Positions 55,268 to 63,793 of a stretch of DNA of 64,000 nucleotides are shown here, in pieces; the stretch's first letter is position 1, and the number at the start of each line of letters is the position of its first letter. Made by a program: the position numbers and the translations under genes. The DNA comes from Jatrophihabitans sp. (GTDB lineage: Bacteria; Actinomycetota; Actinomycetes; Mycobacteriales; Jatrophihabitantaceae). The notes under the pieces were generated by a model. It had not been told where the DNA came from, made no database searches, and saw nothing but the letters and a program-made list of their open reading frames with translations. The stretch is from positions 1-64,000 of the forward strand of contig DASVQQ010000034.1 of the NCBI GenBank assembly GCA_036389035.1, given 5' to 3'.

Positions 55268-56479
55268 ATGCATGGAGATTTCCTGGACGTGGCGCTGGTC
55301 GTGCTGGCCTTGCTGTCGGCGGCGGCCGGCTACCGCCGCGGACTGATCTGCTCGATCACGTCGTTCGCCGGTTTCCTGGCCGGCGCGGCGATCGGCGTCC
55401 AGGTCGCGCCCGCGCTGGCCCGGTCGGTGCTCAAGGCACCCACCGACGCGGTGGCCGCCGATCAGGCGATAGGCCAGCGGATGATCACGCTGATCGCGGT
55501 GTTCCTGATCGCCATGATCGGCCACTTTCTCGGCCAGGCCATCGGAATCCGGCTCCGCGCCCAGATCCACCGGACCGCGCTCGGGCCGGTGGACGGCGTC
55601 GGCGGCGCGGTGATCTCGGTCGCCACCCTGCTGGTGTTCGCCTGGTTGCTGGGCCTGATGCTGGCCTACACCCCCGCGACCGGCCTTGCCCGGCAGGTCC
55701 GCAACAGCACCGTGCTGCAGACCGTGGACCGGGTGATCCCGGTCGAGGGTCAGCAGGTGCTGGCCGGCCTGCTGCGGCAGGTGCAACGGCACGACCTGCC
55801 CGTGGTCACCGGCCCGTTCTCGACCCTGCTGGCCCCATCGGTGGCCCCGCCCGATCCGGCCGTGGTGCCGGCCGCGATCCGGGTGGCCGGCTCCTCGATC
55901 GTCAAGATCACCGGCGCGGCGCCGTCCTGCAACCGGGCCATCGCGGGCACCGGCTTCGTCTTCGCGCCCGACCGGGTGATGACCAACGCCCACGTGCTCG
56001 CCGGTGTCACCAACCCGCGGGTCACCGCGCCCGGCGGGAGCACGCTGGCGGCCCGGGTGGTCGTCTATGACCCCAACCGAGACATCGCGGTCCTGCTGGT
56101 GCCGGGGCTGAACCGGCAGCCGTTGCGACTCGCCGGCCCGGTGTCCAGCGGCACCGCGGCAGTGGTCGCCGGCTATCCGGAGAACGGCCCGTTCACCGCG
56201 CTGCCGGCCCGGGTCGCCGCCCGGACGAAGGTCACCGGCCCGAACATCTACCAGAACCGCACCGTCACCCGAGAGGTCTACACCGTGCGCGGCAGGGTGC
56301 GGCCGGGCAACTCCGGCGGGCCGCTACTGAGCACCACCGGCCAGGTCTACGGGGTGGTCTTCGCCGCCAGCGTGGACCAGTCCCAGGTCGGTTACGTGCT
56401 GACCAACGCCGAGGTGGCCCCGGACTTCCAGGCTGGACGGACCGCGACCGCGTCGGTCAGCACCCTGGGCTGCGACTAA
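55268..56479 (+). CDS. MarP-like membrane serine protease (CvpA plus trypsin-like)
   Basis: 403 residues. Four N-terminal helices form a CvpA-like membrane domain ('LLSAAAGYRRGLICSITSFA', 'GPVDGVGGAVISVATLLV'). A chymotrypsin-fold protease follows with His242 in 'TNAHVLAG', Asp272 in 'PNRDIAVLLV' and Ser349 in 'PGNSGGPLL'. Cysteines in 'APSCNRAIAG' and at the C-terminus could make the disulfide known from M. tuberculosis MarP, which protects against acid and oxidative stress and cleaves a peptidoglycan hydrolase. Role here inferred by architecture. It is the first gene of a run with DUF4126 and Rpf genes nearby. Confidence 0.9.
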   Translation: MHGDFLDVALVVLALLSAAAGYRRGLICSITSFAGFLAGAAIGVQVAPALARSVLKAPTDAVAADQAIGQRMITLIAVFLIAMIGHFLGQAIGIRLRAQIHRTALGPVDGVGGAVISVATLLVFAWLLGLMLAYTPATGLARQVRNSTVLQTVDRVIPVEGQQVLAGLLRQVQRHDLPVVTGPFSTLLAPSVAPPDPAVVPAAIRVAGSSIVKITGAAPSCNRAIAGTGFVFAPDRVMTNAHVLAGVTNPRVTAPGGSTLAARVVVYDPNRDIAVLLVPGLNRQPLRLAGPVSSGTAAVVAGYPENGPFTALPARVAARTKVTGPNIYQNRTVTREVYTVRGRVRPGNSGGPLLSTTGQVYGVVFAASVDQSQVGYVLTNAEVAPDFQAGRTATASVSTLGCD

Positions 56480-56545
56480 GCCCAGCGGCCGACTAAGCCC
56501 GACGGCTGACCGAACCCAGCGGCTGACCGAACCCAGCGGCCGACT
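56476..56545. repeat. Tandem repeat after the MarP-like gene
   Basis: About four imperfect copies of a 17-18 bp unit (CTAAGCCCAGCGGCCGA / CTGACCGAACCCAGCGG). It fills the gap between two convergent genes and reaches their stop codons. Confidence 0.7.
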
Positions 56546-57005
56546 AAGCCCGGCGGCGGCCGGCCCGGCTGGCATAGCGCACCGCCGCGGCGCAGCAGGC
56601 GTCCTCGATCAGCGCGCCGGGCAGGTCCTTGCCGAACCGCTTCCCGGCCACCTGCCGCCAGGACGCCCCGAGCTGGCTGCCGGCCGCGGCCCCGATCAGG
56701 CCGAGCGCCGCGGCCAGCGCGGTGCGGCCACGGCTGCCGCCCTCGCGATGGGTGAGGATCGCCCCGGCGGCGGCCCCGAAGGCCAGCCGTGGCGCCAGCC
56801 CCTCCGGCTGCAACCGGCTCGGCGTCTGGGGCAGCTTGTCACCGACCAGCTCGCCGGTGGCGGCCAGCCGGGCCAGCCGGCGGGCCCAGGGGCTGCCCAG
56901 CACTCCGCCGGACGAGCTGTTGGTGAGGGTCAGGGCGGCCAGGGCAGAGGTGCTACGGCCACCGGTGGCCAGGCCGAGCAGGGTGGCGCGGGTGAGAACC
57001 GACAT
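56544..57005 (-). CDS. DUF4126-like small membrane protein
   Basis: 153 residues with Ala/Gly/Leu-rich helices ('LTRATLLGLATGGRSTSALA', 'LAFGAAAGAILTHREGG', 'LAAALGLIGAAAGSQLGASW') and a basic end ('RYASRAGRRRA'). It resembles the DUF4126 group as I know it; function unknown. The start is given by a TAGGGT box six bases upstream. Confidence 0.65.
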   Translation of the reverse strand: MSVLTRATLLGLATGGRSTSALAALTLTNSSSGGVLGSPWARRLARLAATGELVGDKLPQTPSRLQPEGLAPRLAFGAAAGAILTHREGGSRGRTALAAALGLIGAAAGSQLGASWRQVAGKRFGKDLPGALIEDACCAAAVRYASRAGRRRA

Positions 57006-57011
57006 ACCTGC

Positions 57012-57017
57012 ACCCTA
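57012..57017 (-). promoter_or_regulatory. -10 box of the DUF4126-like gene
   Basis: TAGGGT, six bases before the ATG; leaderless layout. Confidence 0.5.
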
Positions 57018-57070
57018 AGCGCCCGGCCTGCCTGCGGTGGGCGGGAGCCCCGATGCCCTATCAATGACCC

Positions 57071-57766
57071 GTGGCCATCGAGCGCAACCACCAGCAGCAC
57101 CCTGGTGAGCCCCGGCTGCCGGCCGCTCTGGCGGTCCTGGCCGCCATCGCGCTGTACAGCCTGCTGCCCAACAAGCTGCTGTTCCTGCCGAGGTTCGCCA
57201 TCCCCGCGCTCGAGCTGCTGCTGTTCATCCCGCTGGTCGCCGCCAACCCGCGCCGGATGACCCGCGGCAACCGGGAGCTGCGCCGGCTGGCGATCGCCCT
57301 GGTGCTGCTGATCACCCTGAGCAACGCGGGCGCCATGGTGCTGCTGATCCGCCAGCTGGTCGCGGGCCACGACGAGAACCAGGCCGCCGCCCTGCTGCTG
57401 GCCGCGGGCCAGATCTGGCTCACCAACGTCCTGGTGTTCGCGCTGGCCTACTGGGAGCTCGACCGCGGCGGCCCGGTCAGCCGGACCCAGACCGCCCGGC
57501 CCCGGCTGCCGATCGCCGACTTCCGGTTTCCGCAGGACGAGGATCACGACGCCGCGCCGGAAGTCGCCAAGCGGTCCTCGCTGAAGGCCGGCTGGGCGCC
57601 CGGATTCGTCGATTACCTCTACGTCTTGGTGACCAACTCCTCGGCGTTCAGCCCCACCGACACGATGCCGTTGTCACCGCGCGCCAAGATGCTGATGGCG
57701 GTGGAGTCGGTGTCGGCGCTGGTGCTCTCGGTGCTGGTGATTTCTTACGGGGTCGGCCAGCTGTAG
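57071..57766 (+). CDS. Multi-helix membrane protein of unknown function
   Basis: 231 residues, five predicted helices ('LAVLAAIALYSLLPNKLLF', 'FAIPALELLLFIPLVAA', 'LAIALVLLITLSNAGAMVLL', a fourth near 'IWLTNVLVFALAYWEL', and a last near 'VSALVLSVLVISYGVGQ'). A motif before the last helix, 'FVDYLYVLVTNSSAFSPTDT', resembles DUF1345-like proteins where such a loop forms a pore-like region. Function unknown. GTG start, no clear ribosome site (TATCAA lies six bases upstream). Confidence 0.75.
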   Translation: MAIERNHQQHPGEPRLPAALAVLAAIALYSLLPNKLLFLPRFAIPALELLLFIPLVAANPRRMTRGNRELRRLAIALVLLITLSNAGAMVLLIRQLVAGHDENQAAALLLAAGQIWLTNVLVFALAYWELDRGGPVSRTQTARPRLPIADFRFPQDEDHDAAPEVAKRSSLKAGWAPGFVDYLYVLVTNSSAFSPTDTMPLSPRAKMLMAVESVSALVLSVLVISYGVGQL

Positions 57767-57832
57767 CGAAGGCCGAACTGGCACTAGTCCACAGCGCTGC
57801 CCCGCAGGTCTGGCGCTGGCTCGATCGTCGGC

Positions 57833-57838
57833 TACTGT
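57833..57838 (+). promoter_or_regulatory. -10 box of the Rpf transcript
   Basis: TACTGT upstream of the c-di-AMP riboswitch, predicting transcription from about 57845 and a leader of about 200 nt. No clear -35. Confidence 0.45.
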
Positions 57839-57888
57839 GACCAGGCACCTCGGCAATGGCAGGTGTGGCGTAACCGGTCCGTTCAGCC

Positions 57889-58031
57889 CTGTCTGCCGGT
57901 CGCCCCGGGAAGAAACTTGAGACAGGGGCGGGGAACCCATAATGCGACGCCTGGTGCGTCTTGGGGTAAAGCCGGGCCAACACCCGGCCGGACACCGATC
58001 GTCCGAATCCGACAGCTAACCCCGCAGACGG
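57889..58031 (+). ncRNA. ydaO/yuaA c-di-AMP riboswitch
   Basis: Leader RNA of the Rpf-LysM gene. Conserved core sequences of the ydaO motif are seen: GGGGCGGGGAACCC (57926-57939), GCGTCTTGGGGTAAAGCC (57956-57973), and CCGAATCCGACAGCTAACCCCG (58003-58024). The closing helix pairs GTCTGC (57891-57896) with GCAGAC (58024-58029). In Streptomyces this riboswitch class controls rpfA and turns expression off when c-di-AMP is bound. It ends about seven bases before the GGGAGG ribosome site of the gene. Confidence 0.9.
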
Positions 58032-58047
58032 TGGATCGGGAGGATCC

Positions 58048-58683
58048 ATGTCCGTAACCAGGAAATACGTCGGATGCCACCGGGCGCCGACCGCCCCCAC
58101 CTCGCGTGCTCGCCTGGCGCTGGCCGGCACACTCACGACAGCCGCCGCGGTGGCCTCGCTGACCGCCATCAGCCCCAACGCCCACGCCGCGCCGGCCCAC
58201 AACTGGGACGGGGTGGCCCAGTGTGAGTCCAGTGGCAACTGGAAGATCAACACCGGCAACGGCTACTACGGCGGCCTGCAGTTCAGCTACAGCACCTGGC
58301 TGGCCTTCGGTGGCGGCGCGTACGCGCGACGGGCCGACCTGGCGACCAAGGCCCAGCAGATCGTCATCGCCGAGCGGACCCTGATCGGCCAGGGAATCGG
58401 CGCCTGGCCGACCTGCGGCCGGTACCTGCGCACCAACACCGCCCCGGTGCGGGTGCAGCAGCCCACCCGGAAGCCGGTCGCCAAGCCCGCTGCCAGGCCC
58501 GCGGCCAGGCCGGCGGCCGCGCCGCCGCGCTCGACCCGCGTCTACACGGTCCGCTCCGGCGACACCCTGTACAAGATCGCCGTCGCCCACCGGATCCGCG
58601 GTGGCTGGCCGACGCTGGCGCGGATGAACCCTCAGATCAAGAACCCGAACCTGATCTACGTGGGTCAGCGGCTGGGCGTCTGA
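58048..58683 (+). CDS. Resuscitation-promoting factor with LysM domain
   Basis: 211-residue secreted muralytic enzyme. Signal peptide (residues 1 to about 48, ending 'SPNAHAAPAH'), then an Rpf transglycosylase domain with the catalytic glutamate in 'WDGVAQCESSGNWKI' and 'GYYGGLQFSYSTW'. A Pro/Ala/Lys linker follows, then a C-terminal LysM peptidoglycan-binding domain ('RVYTVRSGDTLYKIAVAHRI', 'NPNLIYVGQRLGV'). Such enzymes cleave cell-wall glycan and help dormant cells or spores resume growth. Controlled by the c-di-AMP riboswitch in its leader. ATG after GGGAGG. Confidence 0.94.
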   Translation: MSVTRKYVGCHRAPTAPTSRARLALAGTLTTAAAVASLTAISPNAHAAPAHNWDGVAQCESSGNWKINTGNGYYGGLQFSYSTWLAFGGGAYARRADLATKAQQIVIAERTLIGQGIGAWPTCGRYLRTNTAPVRVQQPTRKPVAKPAARPAARPAAAPPRSTRVYTVRSGDTLYKIAVAHRIRGGWPTLARMNPQIKNPNLIYVGQRLGV

Positions 58684-58692
58684 GCCTGACTG

Positions 58693-58744
58693 CCTGAGGG
58701 GCGGACTGACCGAGCCTGCCTGAGGGCGGACTTGACCGAGCCTG
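58693..58744. repeat. 26-bp tandem repeat, two copies
   Basis: CCTGAGGGGCGGACTGACCG... and CCTGAGGGCGGACTTGACCG..., each ending AGCCTG, head to tail between the Rpf and helicase genes; a third partial copy follows. Confidence 0.8.
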
Positions 58745-58805
58745 CCTGATCGAGGCGATTCCGCGCGCCGTGGTGGCCCGAAGCCGGGTCACCGCGGCGC
58801 GCTGC

Positions 58806-61037
58806 CTACTCGGGCGGCTTCAGACCGGCCAGCGCGGTCGGCAGCGCGCGGCTGTGCAGGATCCGCAGCCGCTGGGTGGACCGGGTCATCGCCACGTACA
58901 GGTCACTGGCGCCCCGGCTGGAGCTGGCCAGGATCGCGGCCGGCTCGACCAGCACCACCACGTCGAACTCCAGGCCCTTGGACTGGGCCGGTGACAGCAC
59001 CACCACCCGCTCGCCGACTCCGGACTGCCCGTTGAGCGCCTCGGTGAGTTCCGGCTGGGCCTCGGTGGCGCTGAGCACGGCCAGCCGGCCCTCGCCTCCC
59101 AGAGCGGCGAGTTCGGTCTCGACAGCGTGGACCACCGCCCGCGTCAGCTCACCGCCGAGGAGCTCCGCGGTCGGCGGCCAGTCGCCGTGACGGGCCGAGG
59201 TCATCGCCGTCGCGGTGACTCCGGCCTCAGCCAGCGCCGCGGTGGCCACCTTCATGATCCGGCCCGGGGTGCGGTAGTTGACGGTGAGCTCGGCCAGCCG
59301 CCACCGGCCCTCGACGTAGGGGTCCAGCATCTGGCCCCAGGAGCTGGCGCCGGCCGGCGAGCCGGTCTGAGCGGTGTCCCCGACCACCGTCATCGACCGG
59401 GACGGGCAGCGGCGCATCAGCAGGCGCCACTGCATGGCCGAGAGCTCCTGGGCCTCGTCGACCACCACATGCCCGAACGCCCAACTGCGGTCACTGGCCG
59501 CCTCGTCCACCAGCGCCCGCCGGACCGCCGTCGCCTCGTAGCGCTCGGCCAGGACGTCGGCGGTGGTCATCTGGGGCGCGTCGGGCTCCATCTCGGCGAT
59601 CATGTCCAGCACCCGGCCGGCGTACTCGACCTCCTGAGCCCGCTCGGCCGCGGCCGACTCGTCGGCCTGCGCCTCATCGGCGCCCAGCAACTCCGCCGCC
59701 TCGTCCAGCAGCGCGACGTCGGCCGGCGTCCAGGGCGCGGACCGGGGCCGGTACAGCGCCCGGCGTTCGGCGCCCGAGAACCGGGGCGCGAGCGCGGCGA
59801 GGGCGTCCGGGTCGGCGTACAGGTCGCGCAGCAGCCGCTCGGGGGTCAACGGCATCCAGCACAGGTTGATCTCGCGCCGGACGTCGGCGGAGTTGCGCAG
59901 CGCGTTGATCAGCTCAGGCCTGGTGTCGGCGTCCAGGTCGGTCTTGAGCTCCTTGGCCAGCCGCCCGGCCAGGCGCTCCAGCAGGTCGCCGACGAACCGG
60001 ACCCGGGCCACGTTGTGCGGTTTGCGCGACTGCTGCGCCCGGCCGCGGGCCTGCTCCACGTCGCGCGGGTACAGGGTGACGGTGTTGCCCTCCACCTCGA
60101 GCCGCAGCGGGCCGGCGGGCACCCGTTGCCGCGCCTTCACCGCCGCGGCCAGCAACCGGGCCATCCGCAGGCCTCCCTTGACCCGCGCCGCCTCGGGACT
60201 GTCGACGCCCTGGGCGTCGATCCCGGGGAACAGCTGGCCGGCGGTGGCCAGCACCACGCCGGTCTCGCCGAGACTGGGCAGCAACTGCTCGATGTAGCGC
60301 AGGAACCGGGTGTTCGGTCCCACCACCAGCACCCCGCTGCGGGCCAGCCGGTCGCGGTGGGCGTAGAGCAGGTAGGCCGCCCGATGCAGTGCCACCACGG
60401 TCTTGCCGGTGCCCGGGCCACCCTGCACCACCAGCACGCCGGCCAGCGGCGCCCTGATGATCTCGTCCTGCTCGGCCTGGATGGTGGCTACGATGTCGCG
60501 CATCCGGCCGGTCCGGTTGGCGTTCAGCGCCAGCATCAACGCGCCGTCGGCCGACACCGTCGACGTGCTGGCCCGGGAGGCGGTGAACCGGTCGAGGTCC
60601 AGCACCTCGTCGGAGATGCCGGTGACCTTGCGCCCGGTGGTGTTCAGGTGCCGCCGGCTGACCACGCCGTCCGGCGCGGCCGGGGTGGCCCGGTAGAACG
60701 GCTGCGCGGCCGGCGCCCGCCAGTCCAGCAGCAGCCGGACGCCGTCGGGGTCGGTCAGCCCGATCCGGCCCACGTAGCGATCGGAGTCGTCGGCCATCTT
60801 CAGCCGGCCGATGCACAGCCGCTGCTCGACCGCGGCCAGTCGCTGCTGGTTCTGGGCGTTGAGCGCCAGGAAGGCGTCGCGTTCTACCCGGGCGGCGGGG
60901 GTGCCGGCGGTGCCGGAGCTGCGCAGCTGGGCCAGCGTGCGGTCGGTCTCGGCCCGCAGCTCGTCCAGGCGGGCGTAGCGGACGTCGAGGTCAGCCTGTT
61001 CGGCGCGCAGCAGCTCAGCCATCGCCGCGTCGTTCAC
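58806..61037 (-). CDS. HelD-like superfamily 1 helicase/ATPase
   Basis: 743 residues. An N-terminal coiled arm (residues 1 to about 75, 'MNDAAMAELLRAEQADLDVR') is typical of HelD, which enters the RNA polymerase secondary channel. The 1A and 2A helicase domains show Walker A 'VVQGGPGTGKTVVALHRA', Walker B 'HVVVDEAQELSAMQWRLL', 'VVGDTAQTGSP', and the later motifs 'LSPAQSKGLEFDVVVLV' and 'YVAMTRSTQRLRILHS'. HelD proteins release stalled RNA polymerase using ATP; some actinobacterial relatives (HelR) protect against rifamycins, which cannot be decided here. GTG start after AGGGAG. Confidence 0.9.
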   Translation of the reverse strand: MNDAAMAELLRAEQADLDVRYARLDELRAETDRTLAQLRSSGTAGTPAARVERDAFLALNAQNQQRLAAVEQRLCIGRLKMADDSDRYVGRIGLTDPDGVRLLLDWRAPAAQPFYRATPAAPDGVVSRRHLNTTGRKVTGISDEVLDLDRFTASRASTSTVSADGALMLALNANRTGRMRDIVATIQAEQDEIIRAPLAGVLVVQGGPGTGKTVVALHRAAYLLYAHRDRLARSGVLVVGPNTRFLRYIEQLLPSLGETGVVLATAGQLFPGIDAQGVDSPEAARVKGGLRMARLLAAAVKARQRVPAGPLRLEVEGNTVTLYPRDVEQARGRAQQSRKPHNVARVRFVGDLLERLAGRLAKELKTDLDADTRPELINALRNSADVRREINLCWMPLTPERLLRDLYADPDALAALAPRFSGAERRALYRPRSAPWTPADVALLDEAAELLGADEAQADESAAAERAQEVEYAGRVLDMIAEMEPDAPQMTTADVLAERYEATAVRRALVDEAASDRSWAFGHVVVDEAQELSAMQWRLLMRRCPSRSMTVVGDTAQTGSPAGASSWGQMLDPYVEGRWRLAELTVNYRTPGRIMKVATAALAEAGVTATAMTSARHGDWPPTAELLGGELTRAVVHAVETELAALGGEGRLAVLSATEAQPELTEALNGQSGVGERVVVLSPAQSKGLEFDVVVLVEPAAILASSSRGASDLYVAMTRSTQRLRILHSRALPTALAGLKPPE

Positions 61038-61126
61038 TCAGGCTCCCTGTGCTTGCCGAGTACCGGTGCCAAGATATGCGCCGCTTGCCCACGCCGCCCG
61101 TCGATCTTGCCCTACCCGCCGCAGGG

Positions 61127-61151
61127 CCGGGTCAGCGGGCTGACGACCCGG
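61127..61151 (-). terminator. Candidate hairpin downstream of the permease gene
   Basis: CCGGGT (61127-61132) pairs with ACCCGG (61146-61151), extended by a bulged AGC/GCT. It lies just past the stop of the DMT-type gene. Confidence 0.35.
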
Positions 61152-61161
61152 TGTTCACCGG

Positions 61162-62058
61162 CTAACCGCCGGGCACCCGTTGCCGCGCCGGCTTGTCCAT
61201 GTCGACCTTGCCGAGCTGGATGACGGCCGCGCCCAGCAGGGCGAGCAGCGCGACCAGGCCGAGCCCGGACCACGGGCCGCGATGGATGTGCTCGTCATAG
61301 ATCAGCACGCCGACCACGATGGAAAGCAACGGGTCGACGGTGGCGATCGCCGGCAGGCTGGCCGTCAGCGGGCCGGCCTGAAAGGCCGCCTGGCTCAGGA
61401 ACAGCCCGATCGCCCCCACCACCAGCACGGTGTAGAGCTGCCAGCTGGTCAGGGCCGCCATCGGCCCGAGCACCGCCCGGTCGGTCAGGCCCTTGAGCAG
61501 GGCGGCGGTCGCCGCGTACACGATGCCGACGGCCACCCCGATCAGCGCGGCGGCGTCGGCGGCCGGCCGGCGGCGGTGGGCCAACATCAGGCAGACCAGC
61601 GCCAGCCCCACCCCTGCCACGGCGGCCACCGCGGCCGGCAGCCGGTCGGGTCCGTCGCCGCCGGCCCCGGGATCGGTTCCGACCAGTGACAGGAAACCGA
61701 TCAGGCACCCGGTCAGCACCAGCGCCCACCGGATCTCGGCGCCGCTCACCCGCCGACCCTGCCTGCGGCGCAGCAGCAGCGAGAACAGCAGCCCGCTGAT
61801 CAGCAGCGGCTGCACCACCGCCAGCGCGCCCAAGTGCAGGGCGAGCACCTGCAGGCTCAGACCGACGCCGTCGGCGAGGACGCCGGCCAGCCACAACCGA
61901 TGGCTGAGGGTGGCCGTGACGAACCGGGCCACCGAGCCGACCCGCAGCAGGCTGAGGTCGGGCACCTGGGCCGCGCTGGAATGCTTGAGGTTGGTCGAGA
62001 TGGCGAAAGCGAGAGCGGCTCCCAGGCTCAGGACGACGACGTGCCAGTGCACGGACAT
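61162..62058 (-). CDS. DMT/EamA-like permease
   Basis: 298 residues, nine to ten helices. It starts 'MSVHWHVVVLSLGAALAFAI' with GGAG upstream. The fold repeats 'LALHLGALAVVQPLLISGLL' and 'FQAGPLTASLPAIATVDPLL', the internal duplication of the drug/metabolite transporter superfamily (EamA and DUF6/NIPA-like). Export of a metabolite is likely, but the substrate is unknown. Confidence 0.85.
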   Translation of the reverse strand: MSVHWHVVVLSLGAALAFAISTNLKHSSAAQVPDLSLLRVGSVARFVTATLSHRLWLAGVLADGVGLSLQVLALHLGALAVVQPLLISGLLFSLLLRRRQGRRVSGAEIRWALVLTGCLIGFLSLVGTDPGAGGDGPDRLPAAVAAVAGVGLALVCLMLAHRRRPAADAAALIGVAVGIVYAATAALLKGLTDRAVLGPMAALTSWQLYTVLVVGAIGLFLSQAAFQAGPLTASLPAIATVDPLLSIVVGVLIYDEHIHRGPWSGLGLVALLALLGAAVIQLGKVDMDKPARQRVPGG

Positions 62059-62169
62059 CCTCGGCTCCGTTCCGCCTCTGCCCAGCAACGCAAGGGCGAC
62101 CCCGTTCCTTCCCGGCCTGGGAAGGGTAACTGAGCCCGGAGCCAGCCTTGAGCGCGGTTGTGCGCTTGT

Positions 62170-62234
62170 GCGGCGGCATCGCCCCGCGGCTGGCACGGCG
62201 AGCGCGGCGGCATCGCCCCGCGGCTGGCACGGCG
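62170..62234. repeat. 31-bp direct repeat, period 34
   Basis: A 31-base sequence beginning GCGGCGGCATCGCCCCGCGG occurs identically at 62170-62200 and 62204-62234, in the 376-bp divergent gap between the permease and the glycosyltransferase. The rest of the gap holds a shorter repeat (ATCGATCTGAGCTGGG-like, about 62377-62406) and no gene I can support. Confidence 0.85.
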
Positions 62235-62434
62235 CCTGCTGTGACGATCAAGCCGCCTGGCTGCGCGCGTGCCGCCGGTGCGGTCCGGACGGCCCTCGGT
62301 ACGATTCGCTGGATGTCAGCCGACCCCTCCCCTCACCGGCCCATGGCCGCCCGGCGACCCGCTGGCGGCCGTCGATCTGAGCTGGGCGGTCATCGATCTG
62401 AGCTGGGTAGCCGGCAGTCCGGTGGCGCTGGCGA

Positions 62435-63793
62435 ATGAGGATCGCGCACGTCACCGACTGCTACCTGCCCAGGCTGGGCGGAATCGAACGCCAGGTGCAG
62501 GGCCTGGCCACCGCCCAGCTCGCGGCCGGGCACCAGGTCACCGTGATCACCTCGGTGCCCGCGGATGCCCCACCGGCGCCGCGAGGAACCACTCGGGCAC
62601 GAACTCGGGCCCAGTCGCGGATGGCCCAGCCAGCCCGGTCAGGAACGGCCCACACGGCACAGCCGGGGACGGCCGAGCCGGCCCAGACCGAGCCAGCCCA
62701 GACCGAGCCGGCCCAGACCGAGCCGGCCGAGCTCAGGGTGATCAGGCCGGCCGGGCCGGGCGGCCGTCCAGGCTCGATCCGCTACCTGACCAGCCTGCGA
62801 GGCCGGCAGGCGGTGCTGGACGGCGGCTATGACCTGGTGCACGTGCACGCCTCGACCTTCTCGCCACTGGCCTACCTGGCCGCCGGCGCCGCCAGCCGAT
62901 CCGGAGTGGCGACCGTGGCGACGTTGCACTCGCTGTGGTCCTACGCCACCCCGATCTTCCGTGGCTTCGACGTCGCGCTGGACTGGCGGGCCTGGCCGAT
63001 CACCTGGACGGCGGTGAGCACCGCGGCGGCCACTTCGCTGGCGCAGGTGCTGCGGCCGGGCACCGAGATCTCGGTGCTGGCCAACGGCATCTCCCCCGAA
63101 CGCTGGCAACAGACGCGCCGGCCCCCGGACCCCCAGCGGGTGGTGATCGTCAGCGTGATGCGGCTGGCCGCCCGCAAGCGTCCGCTGCAGCTGCTCAGGG
63201 TGCTGCGCGAGGTCCGGGCTCAAGTGCCGGCCGGCATCGGCATCGAGGTGCAGATCATCGGCGCGGGTCCGCAGCGCGAGACCATGCTGAGCTACCTGAG
63301 ACGGCACCGGATGACCGGCTGGGTGGAGTTGACCGGCCAGCTGGACCAGCCGGCGATCCGCGACCGGTTCGCCGACGCCGATCTCTACGTCTCGCCGGCC
63401 ACCCTGGAGTCCTTCGGCATCGCCGCTCTGGAAGCGCGGTGCGCGGGACTGCCGGTGCTGGCCTTCGCCGGCACCGGGGTGTCGGACTTCATCGAGCACG
63501 GGCGCAACGGCCTGCTGGTGCGCAGTGACGACCAGCTGACCACCGCGCTGGCGAAGCTGGCACAGTCACCGGCAGCCCGGGTCGAACTGGCCGGCGACCA
63601 GCCGTCCGGCGACCAGCGCGGCGACGAGTTCGGCTACACCTGGGACCACCTGCTGCAGACCTGCGAGCAGGTGTACCGGCGGGCCTTCGAGCAGGTGAGC
63701 AAGCCGATGCCGCCAAACCCGGTGCCGGGATCGCTGCCTGCCGCTGGCCCGCCGTCCGTGCCGGGATCGCTGCCCGTCCTGCGCCATCCATGA
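62435..63793 (+). CDS. GT4-family glycosyltransferase
   Basis: 452-residue GT-B fold enzyme. It begins 'MRIAHVTDCYLPRLGGIERQ' and shows 'YDLVHVHASTFSPLAYLAAG'. The donor domain carries 'VSVMRLAARKRPLQLLRV', 'VEVQIIGAGPQRETMLSYL' and the E-x7-E region 'PATLESFGIAALEARCAGLP'. A Ser/Thr/Ala-rich linker with three 'AQTEP' repeats is inserted at residues about 45-98, and the C-terminus carries a Pro-rich tail with tandem 'VPGSLP' repeats. It probably transfers sugars to lipid or polysaccharide; the overlapping PIG-L gene suggests a sugar-deacetylation partner. Confidence 0.88.
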   Translation: MRIAHVTDCYLPRLGGIERQVQGLATAQLAAGHQVTVITSVPADAPPAPRGTTRARTRAQSRMAQPARSGTAHTAQPGTAEPAQTEPAQTEPAQTEPAELRVIRPAGPGGRPGSIRYLTSLRGRQAVLDGGYDLVHVHASTFSPLAYLAAGAASRSGVATVATLHSLWSYATPIFRGFDVALDWRAWPITWTAVSTAAATSLAQVLRPGTEISVLANGISPERWQQTRRPPDPQRVVIVSVMRLAARKRPLQLLRVLREVRAQVPAGIGIEVQIIGAGPQRETMLSYLRRHRMTGWVELTGQLDQPAIRDRFADADLYVSPATLESFGIAALEARCAGLPVLAFAGTGVSDFIEHGRNGLLVRSDDQLTTALAKLAQSPAARVELAGDQPSGDQRGDEFGYTWDHLLQTCEQVYRRAFEQVSKPMPPNPVPGSLPAAGPPSVPGSLPVLRHP

